The notes: generated by a model not told the origin, from the sequence alone. A stretch of 22,392 nucleotides of DNA from Syntrophaceae bacterium UBA4059 (GCA_002382045.1 DFZJ01000116.1:1-22392); one strand, 5' to 3'; shown: positions 8,309 to 15,922, counted from the stretch's first letter. Numbers and translations are program-made.

Positions 8309-8786
8309 AAACCAATCCTTCTACTTTTCGCATCGCGTAAAAAAAGCCGACGGAAAGAACACTAATCAGCAAAGCTTGTGGCGCAAACACCAGCGGCACG
8401 TTAGTCAGCATGTCAATGTCAGACACAATATGGTAGAGCAAAACCAGCAGCAGCGACTCCAGCAGAGAACAAACCAGACTGAAAAGAGCGATGAGATAAA
8501 GCTTCTCCGAAGCGATCCGCGATGAAACAAAAAAAGAAAGTAAAAAAATAAGCAGATAGATAAGCGTAAATAATCCGGGAGGCACGCCGGACACGCAGTC
8601 CAGCACAAATCCCATCAGGAATGTCAGAACGATCCCTTTCATCAGATCCAGACGAAATCCGGCATAGATCACAACCACCAGCGACAATTCCAAAACCAGC
8701 CAGCCCGAAAAAAGGACATCGGCCACTGTGGTTTGCAATACAACCAGCAAAATCGTCAAAAAAGGCAATAATAAATAATAAATCAT
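8247..8786 (-). CDS. mreD: Rod shape-determining membrane protein MreD
   Basis: Small integral membrane protein of the elongasome that partners MreC. The 179 residues contain about five or six hydrophobic helices, beginning IYYLLLPFLTILLVVLQTTV and including GFVLDCVSGVPPGLFTLIYL, the pattern around D and G that marks the family. The start ATG overlaps the mreC stop by four bases (8783-8786), and the 3' end overlaps mrdA by 62 bases in another frame. The last 20 residues are polar (about SPQRTGTGRISAKA), and they are encoded in the overlap. Identity rests on position and membrane topology because MreD sequences are poorly conserved. Confidence 0.93.
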   Translation of the reverse strand: MIYYLLLPFLTILLVVLQTTVADVLFSGWLVLELSLVVVIYAGFRLDLMKGIVLTFLMGFVLDCVSGVPPGLFTLIYLLIFLLSFFVSSRIASEKLYLIALFSLVCSLLESLLLVLLYHIVSDIDMLTNVPLVFAPQALLISVLSVGFFYAMRKVEGLVYGKTRQSPQRTGTGRISAKA

Positions 8787-9628
8787 TTTAAGGTTTTCTT
8801 TCCCTCAGAAAACTCCCCCTGCCCGGTCGTTAAAACCAGAACTTCCTCCAGCATGGAAAAATCAGCAAAGGGGGCCACCCGGATTTGCAAAAACAATCCG
8901 ACGTCCATCCGGTCCACATGGCTCACTTTGCCCACAAGCAATCCCTTGGGAAAAATGTTACTCATTCCGGATGTCACCACCACATCGCCTTCCTGGACAT
9001 CCTGAATTTTGGAAATGTACCGAACGACGCAACCACGCGAGCCTGCGCCGCGAACAATTCCCTGCACCCGCGTCCGTTGGATCAGAACATCCACGTTGGA
9101 ATTTTCATCAATCAGCAGGAGAACTTTCGAACTATGCCAGGAAACATCCGTCAACCTTCCGATGAGTCCGGGCGGAACAATGACCGGCATCCCGGACTTC
9201 AGACCATGCGCGCTGCCTTTGTCAATCCAGAGGGTTTTGGAAAGGGCCGCCTGCTCTTTGGCAATCACCCGGGCAGCCGTGAAGTTGAAGGGCTGCTCCT
9301 CTTGCAAGGACAAAAGTTTTTTCAATCTTTGTGCTTCGAGAGCGCCTTCTTTGTAGCGGATCAGTTCCGCCTGGAGGTTGGCAATTTTATTTTTCAGACG
9401 CAGGTTTTCGTCTTCCAGGCCCACCAGATGAATATAGCGCTTCCAGGCGTTTTCGACGCCTTCAATAGATCCATTGAAAAATATCTGAACAGGGGCTGCC
9501 GCTTCCAGCACCAGCTTTTTCACAACACCCATGCCGGAATCGTACTTCAAGCTATACGAAAGCAGAATAAGGGCGGCGGCAATAACTGCGCCGATAAAGA
9601 TGACGGTCCGATAATTCTTAAAAAACAT
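8783..9628 (-). CDS. mreC: Rod shape-determining protein MreC
   Basis: Bitopic periplasmic scaffold that activates the RodA-PBP2 complex. One membrane segment (about residues 8-26, TVIFIGAVIAAALILLSYS) is followed by a coiled coil (roughly 65-100) and two beta domains with landmarks GMPVIVPPGLIGRLTDVSWHS, VRGAGSRGCVVRYI and GDVVVTSGMSNIFPKGLLVGKV. I place the start at the ATG complementary to 9626-9628, which has AGGT about seven bases upstream and gives 281 residues; a GTG seven codons earlier (9649) is open but has no convincing ribosome binding site. Overlaps mreD by four bases and follows mreB by about 50 bases. Confidence 0.93.
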   Translation of the reverse strand: MFFKNYRTVIFIGAVIAAALILLSYSLKYDSGMGVVKKLVLEAAAPVQIFFNGSIEGVENAWKRYIHLVGLEDENLRLKNKIANLQAELIRYKEGALEAQRLKKLLSLQEEQPFNFTAARVIAKEQAALSKTLWIDKGSAHGLKSGMPVIVPPGLIGRLTDVSWHSSKVLLLIDENSNVDVLIQRTRVQGIVRGAGSRGCVVRYISKIQDVQEGDVVVTSGMSNIFPKGLLVGKVSHVDRMDVGLFLQIRVAPFADFSMLEEVLVLTTGQGEFSEGKKTLK

Positions 9629-9676
9629 GTTCGACCTAATATCTTCCACCGATAAAGACCGATTCAGGAAGCGGCA

Positions 9677-10714
9677 TCAGACCTGAATAGTGACCTCTTT
9701 GAGTACATCCAGTTGATCCAATGCCATGCCGGCGCCGCGGGCCACGGCGCAGAGAGGATCATCGGCAATCGTGATAGGCAGGCCGGTTTCTTCCCGCACC
9801 AGAATATCGAGGTTTTTCAGCAACGCGCCTCCTCCGGTCAGCACAATGCCTCGGTCAACAATATCACCGGCCAGCTCCGGCGGGGCGTTTTCCAGAGCAT
9901 CTTTAATCGCATCGACAATCAACGTCACCGGTTCGATAATCGCCTCGCGGATCTCTTCAGAACTTGTCTCGATGGTTTTCGGGATACCCGATATCAGGTC
10001 GCGTCCTTTGACGTCAATCGTTTTAATTTCACCCATCGGATAAGCGCAGCCGATCTGTGTCTTGATGATTTCGGCGGTTCTTTCACCGATCAGCAGGCTG
10101 TATTTGCGTTTCATATACTGGACAATTTCTTCGTCAATTTTATCCCCGGCCACCCGCACCGATTTGGAATACACGATGCCAGCCAGGGAAATCACGGCGA
10201 CTTCCGTGGTGCCGCCACCGATATCGACCACCATGGAACTGGTGGGCTCGGCTATGGGCAATCCAGCGCCAATCGCCGCCGCCATCGGTTCTTCAATCAG
10301 GTAAATTTCCCGGGCGCCGGCCGACTCGACGGTTTCGCGAACCGCGCGGCGCTCCACCTGCGTAATGCCTGACGGCACGGAAACAATAATCCGGGGCCGC
10401 ACCAGGGATTTACGGTTGTGCACACACAGAATAAAGTGTTTCAGCATGGCTTCCGTAATGTCGAAATCCGCGATGACACCATCACGCATGGGACGGATGG
10501 CCACAATATTGCCGGGCGTTCGTCCCAGCATGTTTTTGGCTTCATTGCCCACCGCCAGCACTTTTTTCATGCCCCGGTTATCCATGTGGACGGCGACAAC
10601 GGACGGTTCATTTAAGACAATGCCCTTTCCTTTAACGTAAACCAGTGTATTGGCAGTTCCCAGATCAATTGCCAGATCATTGGAAAACTTTCCTAAAATA
10701 TAATCGAACAGCAT
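9677..10714 (-). CDS. mreB: Rod shape-determining protein MreB (bacterial actin)
   Basis: Actin-like ATPase that forms membrane-bound filaments and steers the elongasome. The 345 residues carry the actin-fold motifs: phosphate-1 loop DLGTANT (17-23), connect and hinge segments VPSGITQVERRAV (113-125) and EEPMAAAIG (141-149), phosphate-2 loop DIGGGTTEV (164-172), and LTGGGALL in the adenosine motif. The N-terminus MLFDYILGKF is an amphipathic membrane-targeting stretch. The start ATG (complement of 10712-10714) is chosen because GGGAGGG lies four bases upstream; a TTG 21 bases earlier is in frame but would place that ribosome binding site inside the gene. First gene of the rod-shape operon. 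Confidence 0.97.
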   Translation of the reverse strand: MLFDYILGKFSNDLAIDLGTANTLVYVKGKGIVLNEPSVVAVHMDNRGMKKVLAVGNEAKNMLGRTPGNIVAIRPMRDGVIADFDITEAMLKHFILCVHNRKSLVRPRIIVSVPSGITQVERRAVRETVESAGAREIYLIEEPMAAAIGAGLPIAEPTSSMVVDIGGGTTEVAVISLAGIVYSKSVRVAGDKIDEEIVQYMKRKYSLLIGERTAEIIKTQIGCAYPMGEIKTIDVKGRDLISGIPKTIETSSEEIREAIIEPVTLIVDAIKDALENAPPELAGDIVDRGIVLTGGGALLKNLDILVREETGLPITIADDPLCAVARGAGMALDQLDVLKEVTIQV

Positions 10715-10893
10715 GTACCCTCCCGTTTTCTTCAATATATCGTATTCATATATTTTTTTTGGTCTATATCGTATTTCATTCCCCTAAGCAATGCATTTTT
10801 AAAATGTATTTGCAATTTGCAAATGACTGTAATACGAGTAAACAAGTTTGTATATATTCTGCGTTACGCAACGCTCACATTCGAGGTAATGAT
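10715..10893. promoter_or_regulatory. Divergent intergenic region between mreB and the SurA/PpiD-like gene
   Basis: AT-rich spacer that must hold the promoters of both flanking genes. It contains an 11-base direct repeat TATATCGTATT (10736-10746 and 10765-10775, offset 29), an imperfect palindrome ATGCATTTTTAAAATGTAT (10791-10809, one mismatch), a perfect inverted repeat ATTTGCA-ATT-TGCAAAT (10808-10824), and GCGTT-ACGC-AACGC (10861-10874) in the presumed leader of the plus-strand gene. TATATT at 10853-10858 is a fair plus-strand -10 but lacks a good -35. I cannot fix either start of transcription. Confidence 0.5.
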
Positions 10894-12492
10894 ATGCTGA
10901 AATTTTTCCGTAAACATGCTCGAGGCTGGTTCATGCTGCTTTTCATGGCCATCATCATTTTTGTTTTTGTCCTTTATTTTGGAACAGACAGAGGCGCGCA
11001 AACGGCGCACACCCTGGCGATCGTCGATGGCGTGGCCATCACCGAATCCGAATACTACAGCGAATATTCAAAAATAACGGACATGGCCAAAGAGCGTTAC
11101 GGCGGCACCTTAACGGCGGACATGCTCAAAGGGATGGATCTGAAAAAGATGGCCTTCGACAGCCTGATCAATCGCCAGATCATCATTTCCAAGGCAAAAG
11201 ATTTAAAGCTGCAGGTCTCCGACGACGAGTTAAAGCAAATGATCGCCGCCATCCCCGCCCTGCAGACAGACGGGAAATTTGACCCATACAAATACAAGCA
11301 GTTACTGAGTTACAATAAGTTAACCGCCGAGGATTTTGAAGCCAGACAGAAAATTAATCTGGCGTCAGGTAAAATCGAAAACCTGATCAACGAAGGGATC
11401 AAAGTATCCGATCAGGAAGTGCTCGATCTGTATGCCATGCAGAATCAGAAAATCAATCTCCAGTTCCTGCAAATTTCCGGCGCCGACATCACCCGACCGA
11501 TCCATCCATCCGCCAGTGAGCTTGAGCAATATCTGAAGAATAACAGCAATGCCTTTCGCGTTCCCGAGCAGGTAAAAGTTAAATACCTTTATTTCCCCGC
11601 CGACGCGTTTTCTGCGGCTGATATCAGCCCATCCGAAATCAGAGATTATTACAATCGGACCAAAGAAAACTACAAGGGCAAAGACGGTAAACCCCTGGGA
11701 ATCGAGCAGGCGACACCGATCATCATCAAAGAGCTGAAGCAGGGCCGCGGAATGCAAAAAGCGCTGGCGGAAGCCAAGAAGGCGCACGATACGATCTACC
11801 AGGAAGACAACTTTGATGCTTACGCCGCAAAAAATAATTTAAAAGTCCAGACGGCTGATTTCTTTCCGCTCAACAAACCCCCTCAAGCCTTATCGTCCGT
11901 AAAAGATTTGTCGGTGCAGCTGGCGGGGTTGCTGAAGAAGGAACTCAGCAAAGTGCTGAGCGCTGAAAATGGCTATTTTGTGGTTCGTATCGAGGATAAA
12001 AAGGAAGCCTACACCCCGCAGCTTAAAAATATTGAAGCGGACGTGCGTCAGAGCTATCTCAAGAGCGAACGGGACAGGATCGCCGGCGAAGAAACCGCCA
12101 CCCTCATGGAAAAACTCCGCAAAGGCGAAAGCCTGGATAAACTGGCTGCGGAAAAAAACTTTAAAATACAGGAAACCGGCTTATTCCTGCCGGCCAATGT
12201 TATTCCGAAACTCGGTAATCATCCGGAAGCACTCGAAATCTTTTTGTCTCTCTCCATGAATCAGCCCTATCCGGAAAAACCGCTCATCATCAATAAGACC
12301 CATGTCATTTTCAAACTCAAAGAATTGAGCGCGCTGGACAAGGCGGACTTTGAAACCAAAAAAGAGATATTCAAGAAAGTGGCCATGAACCTGAAAAAGG
12401 AAGAAGCCATGAAATCATGGCTGGAAGGGAACAAAGCCGCAATGATTAAGGAAAAACGGCTGAAAATCAACAAAGAAGTAAAAGATTTATAA
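10894..12492 (+). CDS. Membrane-anchored SurA/PpiD-like periplasmic chaperone, apparently without a parvulin domain
   Basis: The 532 residues begin with a short basic tail (MLKFFRKHARGW) and a single membrane anchor (about 12-30), followed by a SurA-N/PpiD-type periplasmic chaperone region: AIVDGVAITESEYYSEY, LINRQIIISKAKDLKLQVSDDEL and the GKFDPYKYKQLL motif. In canonical PpiD a parvulin prolyl-isomerase domain follows; here the VKYLYFPADAF / ISPSEIRDYYN segment passes directly into helical sequence, and I do not find a parvulin pattern. A weak parvulin-like fold may exist around 410-450 (GYFVVRIEDKKEAY). The start ATG has GAGGTA six bases upstream; reading further upstream is open but lacks such a site. 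Transcribed divergently from mreB and ended by a strong terminator. It should help fold outer-membrane or periplasmic proteins. Confidence 0.85.
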   Translation: MLKFFRKHARGWFMLLFMAIIIFVFVLYFGTDRGAQTAHTLAIVDGVAITESEYYSEYSKITDMAKERYGGTLTADMLKGMDLKKMAFDSLINRQIIISKAKDLKLQVSDDELKQMIAAIPALQTDGKFDPYKYKQLLSYNKLTAEDFEARQKINLASGKIENLINEGIKVSDQEVLDLYAMQNQKINLQFLQISGADITRPIHPSASELEQYLKNNSNAFRVPEQVKVKYLYFPADAFSAADISPSEIRDYYNRTKENYKGKDGKPLGIEQATPIIIKELKQGRGMQKALAEAKKAHDTIYQEDNFDAYAAKNNLKVQTADFFPLNKPPQALSSVKDLSVQLAGLLKKELSKVLSAENGYFVVRIEDKKEAYTPQLKNIEADVRQSYLKSERDRIAGEETATLMEKLRKGESLDKLAAEKNFKIQETGLFLPANVIPKLGNHPEALEIFLSLSMNQPYPEKPLIINKTHVIFKLKELSALDKADFETKKEIFKKVAMNLKKEEAMKSWLEGNKAAMIKEKRLKINKEVKDL

Positions 12493-12519
12493 TTAAACAA
12501 GTGAAGACTTTAATTTAAA

Positions 12520-12563
12520 ATAAAAGGGAAGAGCCCATGATGGGGTTTCTTCCCTTTTATTTT
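12520..12563. terminator. Strong hairpin terminator, probably bidirectional
   Basis: Perfect 13-base arms (ATAAAAGGGAAGA at 12520-12532, TCTTCCCTTTTAT at 12548-12560) enclose a loop that can extend the stem (CCC/GGG around 12535-12545). A T run follows on the plus strand and an A-rich run precedes it, so it can end both the plus-strand chaperone gene and, in the opposite direction, the tRNA-Ala transcript that ends at 12564. Confidence 0.9.
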
Positions 12564-12639
12564 TGGTGGAGATGAGCAGGATCGAACTGCTGGCCTCTTG
12601 AATGCCATTCAAGCGCTCTCCCAGCTGAGCTACACCCCC
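12564..12639 (-). tRNA. tRNA-Ala (anticodon GGC)
   Basis: A 76-base minus-strand cloverleaf including an encoded CCA end. The acceptor stem GGGGGTG pairs with CATCTCC (two G-U pairs), the D arm is GCTCAGCTGGGAGAGC, and the anticodon stem CTTGA/TCAAG encloses loop ATGGCAT, giving anticodon GGC for alanine codon GCC. The T arm carries TTCGATC. It ends next to the hairpin terminator. Confidence 0.95.
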
Positions 12640-12669
12640 AAGCAAGGCTTTTTCTGAATCGAGTGGCTC

Positions 12670-12698
12670 CTTTAACATGGGCATTTGTTGATTGTCAA
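12670..12698 (-). promoter_or_regulatory. Candidate promoter of tRNA-Ala
   Basis: Minus-strand TTGACA (complement of 12693-12698), then 17 bases, then TTAAAG (complement of 12670-12675). The -35 is perfect and the spacing ideal, the -10 is weak. Transcription would begin about 20-25 bases ahead of the mature tRNA 5' end. Confidence 0.5.
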
Positions 12699-12709
12699 CA
12701 GTTTTTAGC

Positions 12710-12737
12710 TTGACATTTTGTTCTCCGTCTATATAAT
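12710..12737 (+). promoter_or_regulatory. Promoter of tRNA-Leu
   Basis: Consensus TTGACA (12710-12715), 16-base spacer, consensus TATAAT (12732-12737). Both hexamers are perfect sigma-70 matches, and the mature tRNA begins ten bases after the -10, as expected for a strong stable-RNA promoter with a very short leader. Confidence 0.9.
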
Positions 12738-12746
12738 CGCGCCCGT

Positions 12747-12833
12747 GCCGGAGTGGTGAAACTGGTAGACGCAGGGGACTCAAAATCCCCCGCTCGCAAG
12801 GGCATCTCGGTTCGATTCCGAGCTCCGGCACCA
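12747..12833 (+). tRNA. tRNA-Leu (anticodon CAA)
   Basis: An 87-base class II tRNA with long variable arm and encoded CCA. The acceptor stem GCCGGAG pairs with CTCCGGC, the anticodon stem GGGGA/TCCCC encloses loop CTCAAAA, giving anticodon CAA for leucine codon TTG, and the T arm carries GGTTCGATTCC. A decayed integrase gene lies directly downstream, consistent with the tRNA 3' end having served as an attachment site. Confidence 0.96.
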
Positions 12834-12839
12834 AAATGA

Positions 12840-13240
12840 AATCAATGGTTTACATGTTTTAATGGAGATTTGTAAACCCTGTTTTTTGGGTTGTGATAAA
12901 TTTGTGATCATCGTCTTTCGGGAGCCATCAATTATTTTAATAGCAGACAGCAGACTCTCCGGATGATGATGCGCATACCTCTGAACCATAGTTACGTTCT
13001 TCCAACGACCAGGCTTTTGAACACGCTATAGATCCACACCATTCTGAACCAACCGCGTAGCAAATGTATGACGAAGATCATGAAATCTGAAATTTTTAAT
13101 CCCGGCTCTGGTCAATGCTTTATAAAAAGCTGTCAGGAGCACACGATTTTTTTTCCGTTGATTGAGCGTATTTGGAAAAACATAACCATCAGAATTATTA
13201 CCCTGCGTTGTAATATTTTGAGTAATCGCTGGGAAGATTT
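12840..13240 (-). pseudogene. Decayed tyrosine recombinase (phage/island integrase), C-terminal remnant
   Basis: On the minus strand one frame reads GNNSDGYVFPNTLNQRKK, then IKNFRFHDLRHTFATRLVQN, which is the HxxR catalytic box of tyrosine recombinases, then GVDL followed by an in-frame TAG (complement of 13026-13028), then VQKPGRWKNVTMVQRYAHHH with the tyrosine nucleophile. The usual GH of the third motif is replaced by GR, so a catalytic histidine is lost as well. A further in-frame TAA lies near 13226 and the N-terminal SAM-like domain is absent. The fragment points toward the 3' end of tRNA-Leu, as integrases commonly do next to their attachment site. I read it as the scar of an excised or eroded element; the borders are approximate. 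Confidence 0.85.
12847..12887 (+). repeat. Inverted repeat after tRNA-Leu, possible terminator
   Basis: Perfect 8-base arms GGTTTACA (12847-12854) and TGTAAACC (12871-12878), loop 16, followed by CTGTTTTTT. It could terminate the tRNA-Leu transcript. A competing short repeat AACCC...GGGTT overlaps its right arm (12875-12892). Since it lies between the tRNA and an integrase remnant, arm-type recombinase sites are an alternative. Confidence 0.45.
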
Positions 13241-13409
13241 ATTGGGAGCGCCGGGCAGCGGCGTGAAAATGGCCTCATAAATTTGTCGCACACCCGTTTA
13301 GCCCGTTTTACATTGACAAATAAGTACGTGTCGTTATATTCAAAAATAAGAATATTTCGTGCTGGGAATGAAAACCAGGCGTTGCATAGGGTCATTTTGG
13401 AGGCTAAGT
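13241..13409 (+). promoter_or_regulatory. Upstream region and promoter of the degP-like gene
   Basis: A strong sigma-70-type promoter is visible: TTGACA at 13313-13318, a 16-base spacer, and TATATT at 13335-13340, about 70 bases before the degP start. I see no separate heat-shock or sigma-E style element. The ribosome binding site GGAGG (13399-13403) precedes the ATG at 13410. The rest of the stretch looks like eroded flank of the integrase remnant. Confidence 0.8.
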
Positions 13410-14861
13410 ATGAAAAATTCAAATCGAAAAACTTTTTTTATGTTTTTAATGGCGTTTCTGATCGCTTTTTTTATCGTATCTTTCGTCGGAGTCCTGCGAT
13501 CATCCTTTACCAAATCGGGAGCGCCGGAAATTCCTGCGGCGCAGGCCGTACCGGCCCCCTCGGATATTGCCATTAAAACCCCTGTTTCTTTTTCTGAGCT
13601 GGCTGAACGTATCAAACCCGCGGTCGTCAATATCAGTACTTCCAAAACTTATAAGGGACGAGGCGGTTTCGGCTCACCGTTCGGGGATGATTTTTTTGAC
13701 CGTTTTTTTGGTGATATGCCCCGCCGGGAATTCAAACAGCGTAGTTTGGGTTCAGGATTTATCATCAGTAATGACGGTTATATTTTCACCAACAATCATG
13801 TCGTGGAACAGGCAGACAAAATCCTCGTCAAAATATCCGACGGCAAGGAGTACGAAGCGAAAGTCATCGGAACAGATGTTAATACGGATATTGCGCTGAT
13901 TAAAATTAAACCGGACAATAGCTTACCGGTTGCGGAAATCGGAGATTCTGAAAAAGTCAGAGTCGGAGAGTGGGTCATCGCGATCGGCAATCCTTTTGGT
14001 TTAGAGGCTACGGTAACCGCAGGTATTGTTAGTGCCAAGGGCCGCGTTATCGGCGCCGGACCGTACGATAATTTTATTCAAACCGATGCTTCCATCAACC
14101 CAGGCAACAGCGGTGGTCCGTTGTTTAATATGGAAGGAAAGGTGATCGGCATAAACACGGCAATTGTCGCACAAGGTCAGGGCATAGGATTTGCCATTCC
14201 CATCGACATGGCCAAAAGTATTCTGGCCGATCTAAAAACTAAAGGCAAAGTAACACGCGGCTGGCTGGGCATCTCCGTCCAGGATATTTCCGATAATATT
14301 GCCAAGAACTTAAATCATAAAAATAAAAGCGGTGCACTGGTATCGGATGTTTTCAAAGGCGATCCGGCAGATAAGGCGGGAATAAGAGTTGGTGACATTA
14401 TTACCGAAATTAATGGAAAGCCAGTCAAAAATACCCATGAGTTGCTGTTAACCATCGCTTCATTGCACGTTGGTCAGAAAATGAACATTAAGGCCATTCG
14501 CGACGGGAGGGAAATGACTTTCCAGGTCATTGTTGCGGAACGAATAGATAATGTTGCGGCAGCAGCAGAAAGATCGGAAAAAGGACATTTTGGCATAGCG
14601 GCACAGGGAATCTCGCAGGAGATGGCCAGACAATTGGGCATATCACGCGAGGGTGTCATCATTACGGAAGTTCAGGCAGGAAGCCCGGCGGACGAAGTCG
14701 GTCTGCAACCTCAGGACATCATCGTTCAGGTGAATCGCGTTAAAATTTCTTCAATGAAGGATTTCAACCGGGAAATCACGAAAGCCGCCGCAAAGAAAAG
14801 CGTCACTTTACTCATTAAACGAGGCAGATCCAGCTTCTTTGTTGCCCTGCAAACAGAATAG
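13410..14861 (+). CDS. degP: DegP/HtrA-family periplasmic serine protease with two PDZ domains
   Basis: Periplasmic quality-control protease and chaperone that degrades misfolded envelope proteins. The 483 residues start with a signal peptide or anchor (hydrophobic about 9-29) and a short Ala/Pro linker, then the trypsin-like domain with the full catalytic triad: His130 (TNNHVV), Asp160 (NTDIALIKI) and Ser234 (PGNSGGPLF). The loop GGFGSPFGDDFFDRFFGDMP (about 85-104) is the LA-loop region of this family. Two PDZ domains follow, with carboxylate-loop motifs GWLGISV and FGIAAQGI. The start ATG at 13410 has GGAGG in place; an in-frame ATG 17 codons earlier lacks one. Its stop shares a base with the GTG of the next gene. 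Confidence 0.96.
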   Translation: MKNSNRKTFFMFLMAFLIAFFIVSFVGVLRSSFTKSGAPEIPAAQAVPAPSDIAIKTPVSFSELAERIKPAVVNISTSKTYKGRGGFGSPFGDDFFDRFFGDMPRREFKQRSLGSGFIISNDGYIFTNNHVVEQADKILVKISDGKEYEAKVIGTDVNTDIALIKIKPDNSLPVAEIGDSEKVRVGEWVIAIGNPFGLEATVTAGIVSAKGRVIGAGPYDNFIQTDASINPGNSGGPLFNMEGKVIGINTAIVAQGQGIGFAIPIDMAKSILADLKTKGKVTRGWLGISVQDISDNIAKNLNHKNKSGALVSDVFKGDPADKAGIRVGDIITEINGKPVKNTHELLLTIASLHVGQKMNIKAIRDGREMTFQVIVAERIDNVAAAAERSEKGHFGIAAQGISQEMARQLGISREGVIITEVQAGSPADEVGLQPQDIIVQVNRVKISSMKDFNREITKAAAKKSVTLLIKRGRSSFFVALQTE

Positions 14862-15922
14862 TGAACAGTTTAATAGATTACAAAGGTGTCATCCATCTGC
14901 ATTCATCTTTTTCTTTTGACGGCCATGCGCCTATGGAAAAGATCATTTCCGCCGCAGATCATCATGGTATCGATTTTTTAATGTTAACGGATCATGATCA
15001 CCTGAGAGCAAGAGATGAAGGGTGGGAAGGGTGGCAGGGAAAAACACTGATCATCGTCGGAGAAGAAATTGCGCCCCGATTCAATCATTACCTGGGCTTT
15101 AAAATTAACAAGCCCGTTTCCTATAGTGGCGACCCAGAGGGAAACAATCCACAGAAATATATTGATGCCGTCAACAAGCAGGGTGGATTTGGATTTATTG
15201 CCCATCCCGACCACGAAGGAACAGCCATGTTTCACGTGAAACAATACTGCTGGAATGATTGGGAAGTCACTGGCTACTCCGGAGTCAGCGTCTGGGACTT
15301 TATGACGGATTGGCAAAAGAGTCTGCGCGGCTATTTCAGCGGATTGCTGAGTTTTCTTTTCCCTGCTTATTTTCTGAAAGGACCTCACAGGATTACATTG
15401 GAGAGATGGGATGCTTTAAATCAAAATCGAAAAACCGTAGGCATTGGAGAACTGGATAATCACGCCAGCATCAAAAAGCTTCTTGGAATCCCTTTTGTCG
15501 CTTTCCCTTTTAATCGGGCCTTCAAGTTTATTTGCACCCATGTTTTAACGGAAGCTAAATTCAGCGGCAACAGTCAACAAGATACCCGCATGATTTATCG
15601 ATCTCTTCTCCATGGACGCTGCTACTTTGCCTTGGAATATTTTCACAAGGCTCGCGGTTTTCAATTTCTGATCAACCAGGACGATATTAAATATTCCATG
15701 GGAGATTGTTTCCAGCTTTCCGGCAATGCACAATTATCGGTGGCTTGTCCTGAAAAAGCTCATATTCGGATCATTAGAAACGGCTTGGCGTACCTTCAAG
15801 CAAAAACGGACAACTTTTCCGTACGGATCACCCAGCCCGGCATCTATCGCGTTGAGGTGTTTTTAAAGTCAGCCGGAAAATATCGCCCCTGGATTTTTTC
15901 AAATCCGATCTATGTTTCCTGA
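14861..15922 (+). CDS. PHP-domain metal-dependent hydrolase
   Basis: Predicted phosphoesterase of the PHP superfamily, 353 residues. The metal-binding motifs appear in order: HLHSSFSFDG (His12, His14, Asp20), TDHDH (43-47), GEE (Glu68), AHPDH (His115, His118) and GELDNHA (Asp199, His201). The C-terminal 100 residues are beta-rich with no recognised catalytic motif and resemble the accessory domain of CehA/McbA-type hydrolases. The start is GTG, sharing its G with the degP TAG stop (TAGTG), so it depends on re-initiation after degP. Hydrophobic patch GYFSGLLSFLFPAYFL (about 158-172) might touch the membrane. Substrate unknown; no signal peptide is seen, so a cytoplasmic location is likely. Confidence 0.85.
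   Translation: MNSLIDYKGVIHLHSSFSFDGHAPMEKIISAADHHGIDFLMLTDHDHLRARDEGWEGWQGKTLIIVGEEIAPRFNHYLGFKINKPVSYSGDPEGNNPQKYIDAVNKQGGFGFIAHPDHEGTAMFHVKQYCWNDWEVTGYSGVSVWDFMTDWQKSLRGYFSGLLSFLFPAYFLKGPHRITLERWDALNQNRKTVGIGELDNHASIKKLLGIPFVAFPFNRAFKFICTHVLTEAKFSGNSQQDTRMIYRSLLHGRCYFALEYFHKARGFQFLINQDDIKYSMGDCFQLSGNAQLSVACPEKAHIRIIRNGLAYLQAKTDNFSVRITQPGIYRVEVFLKSAGKYRPWIFSNPIYVS

Noticed and set aside
8885..9655. 256-codon open frame on the plus strand opposite mreC
   Set aside because: It is antisense to a well-supported mreC, has no recognisable protein family, and its composition (many His, Asn, Arg) is typical of a mirror frame.
9713..10372. 219-codon open frame on the plus strand opposite mreB
   Set aside because: Shadow of the highly conserved mreB gene; no family motifs and no ribosome binding site.
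13198..13422. 74-codon minus-strand frame across the degP promoter
   Set aside because: It overlaps the promoter and the degP start, and its 3' part only runs out of frame through the integrase remnant.
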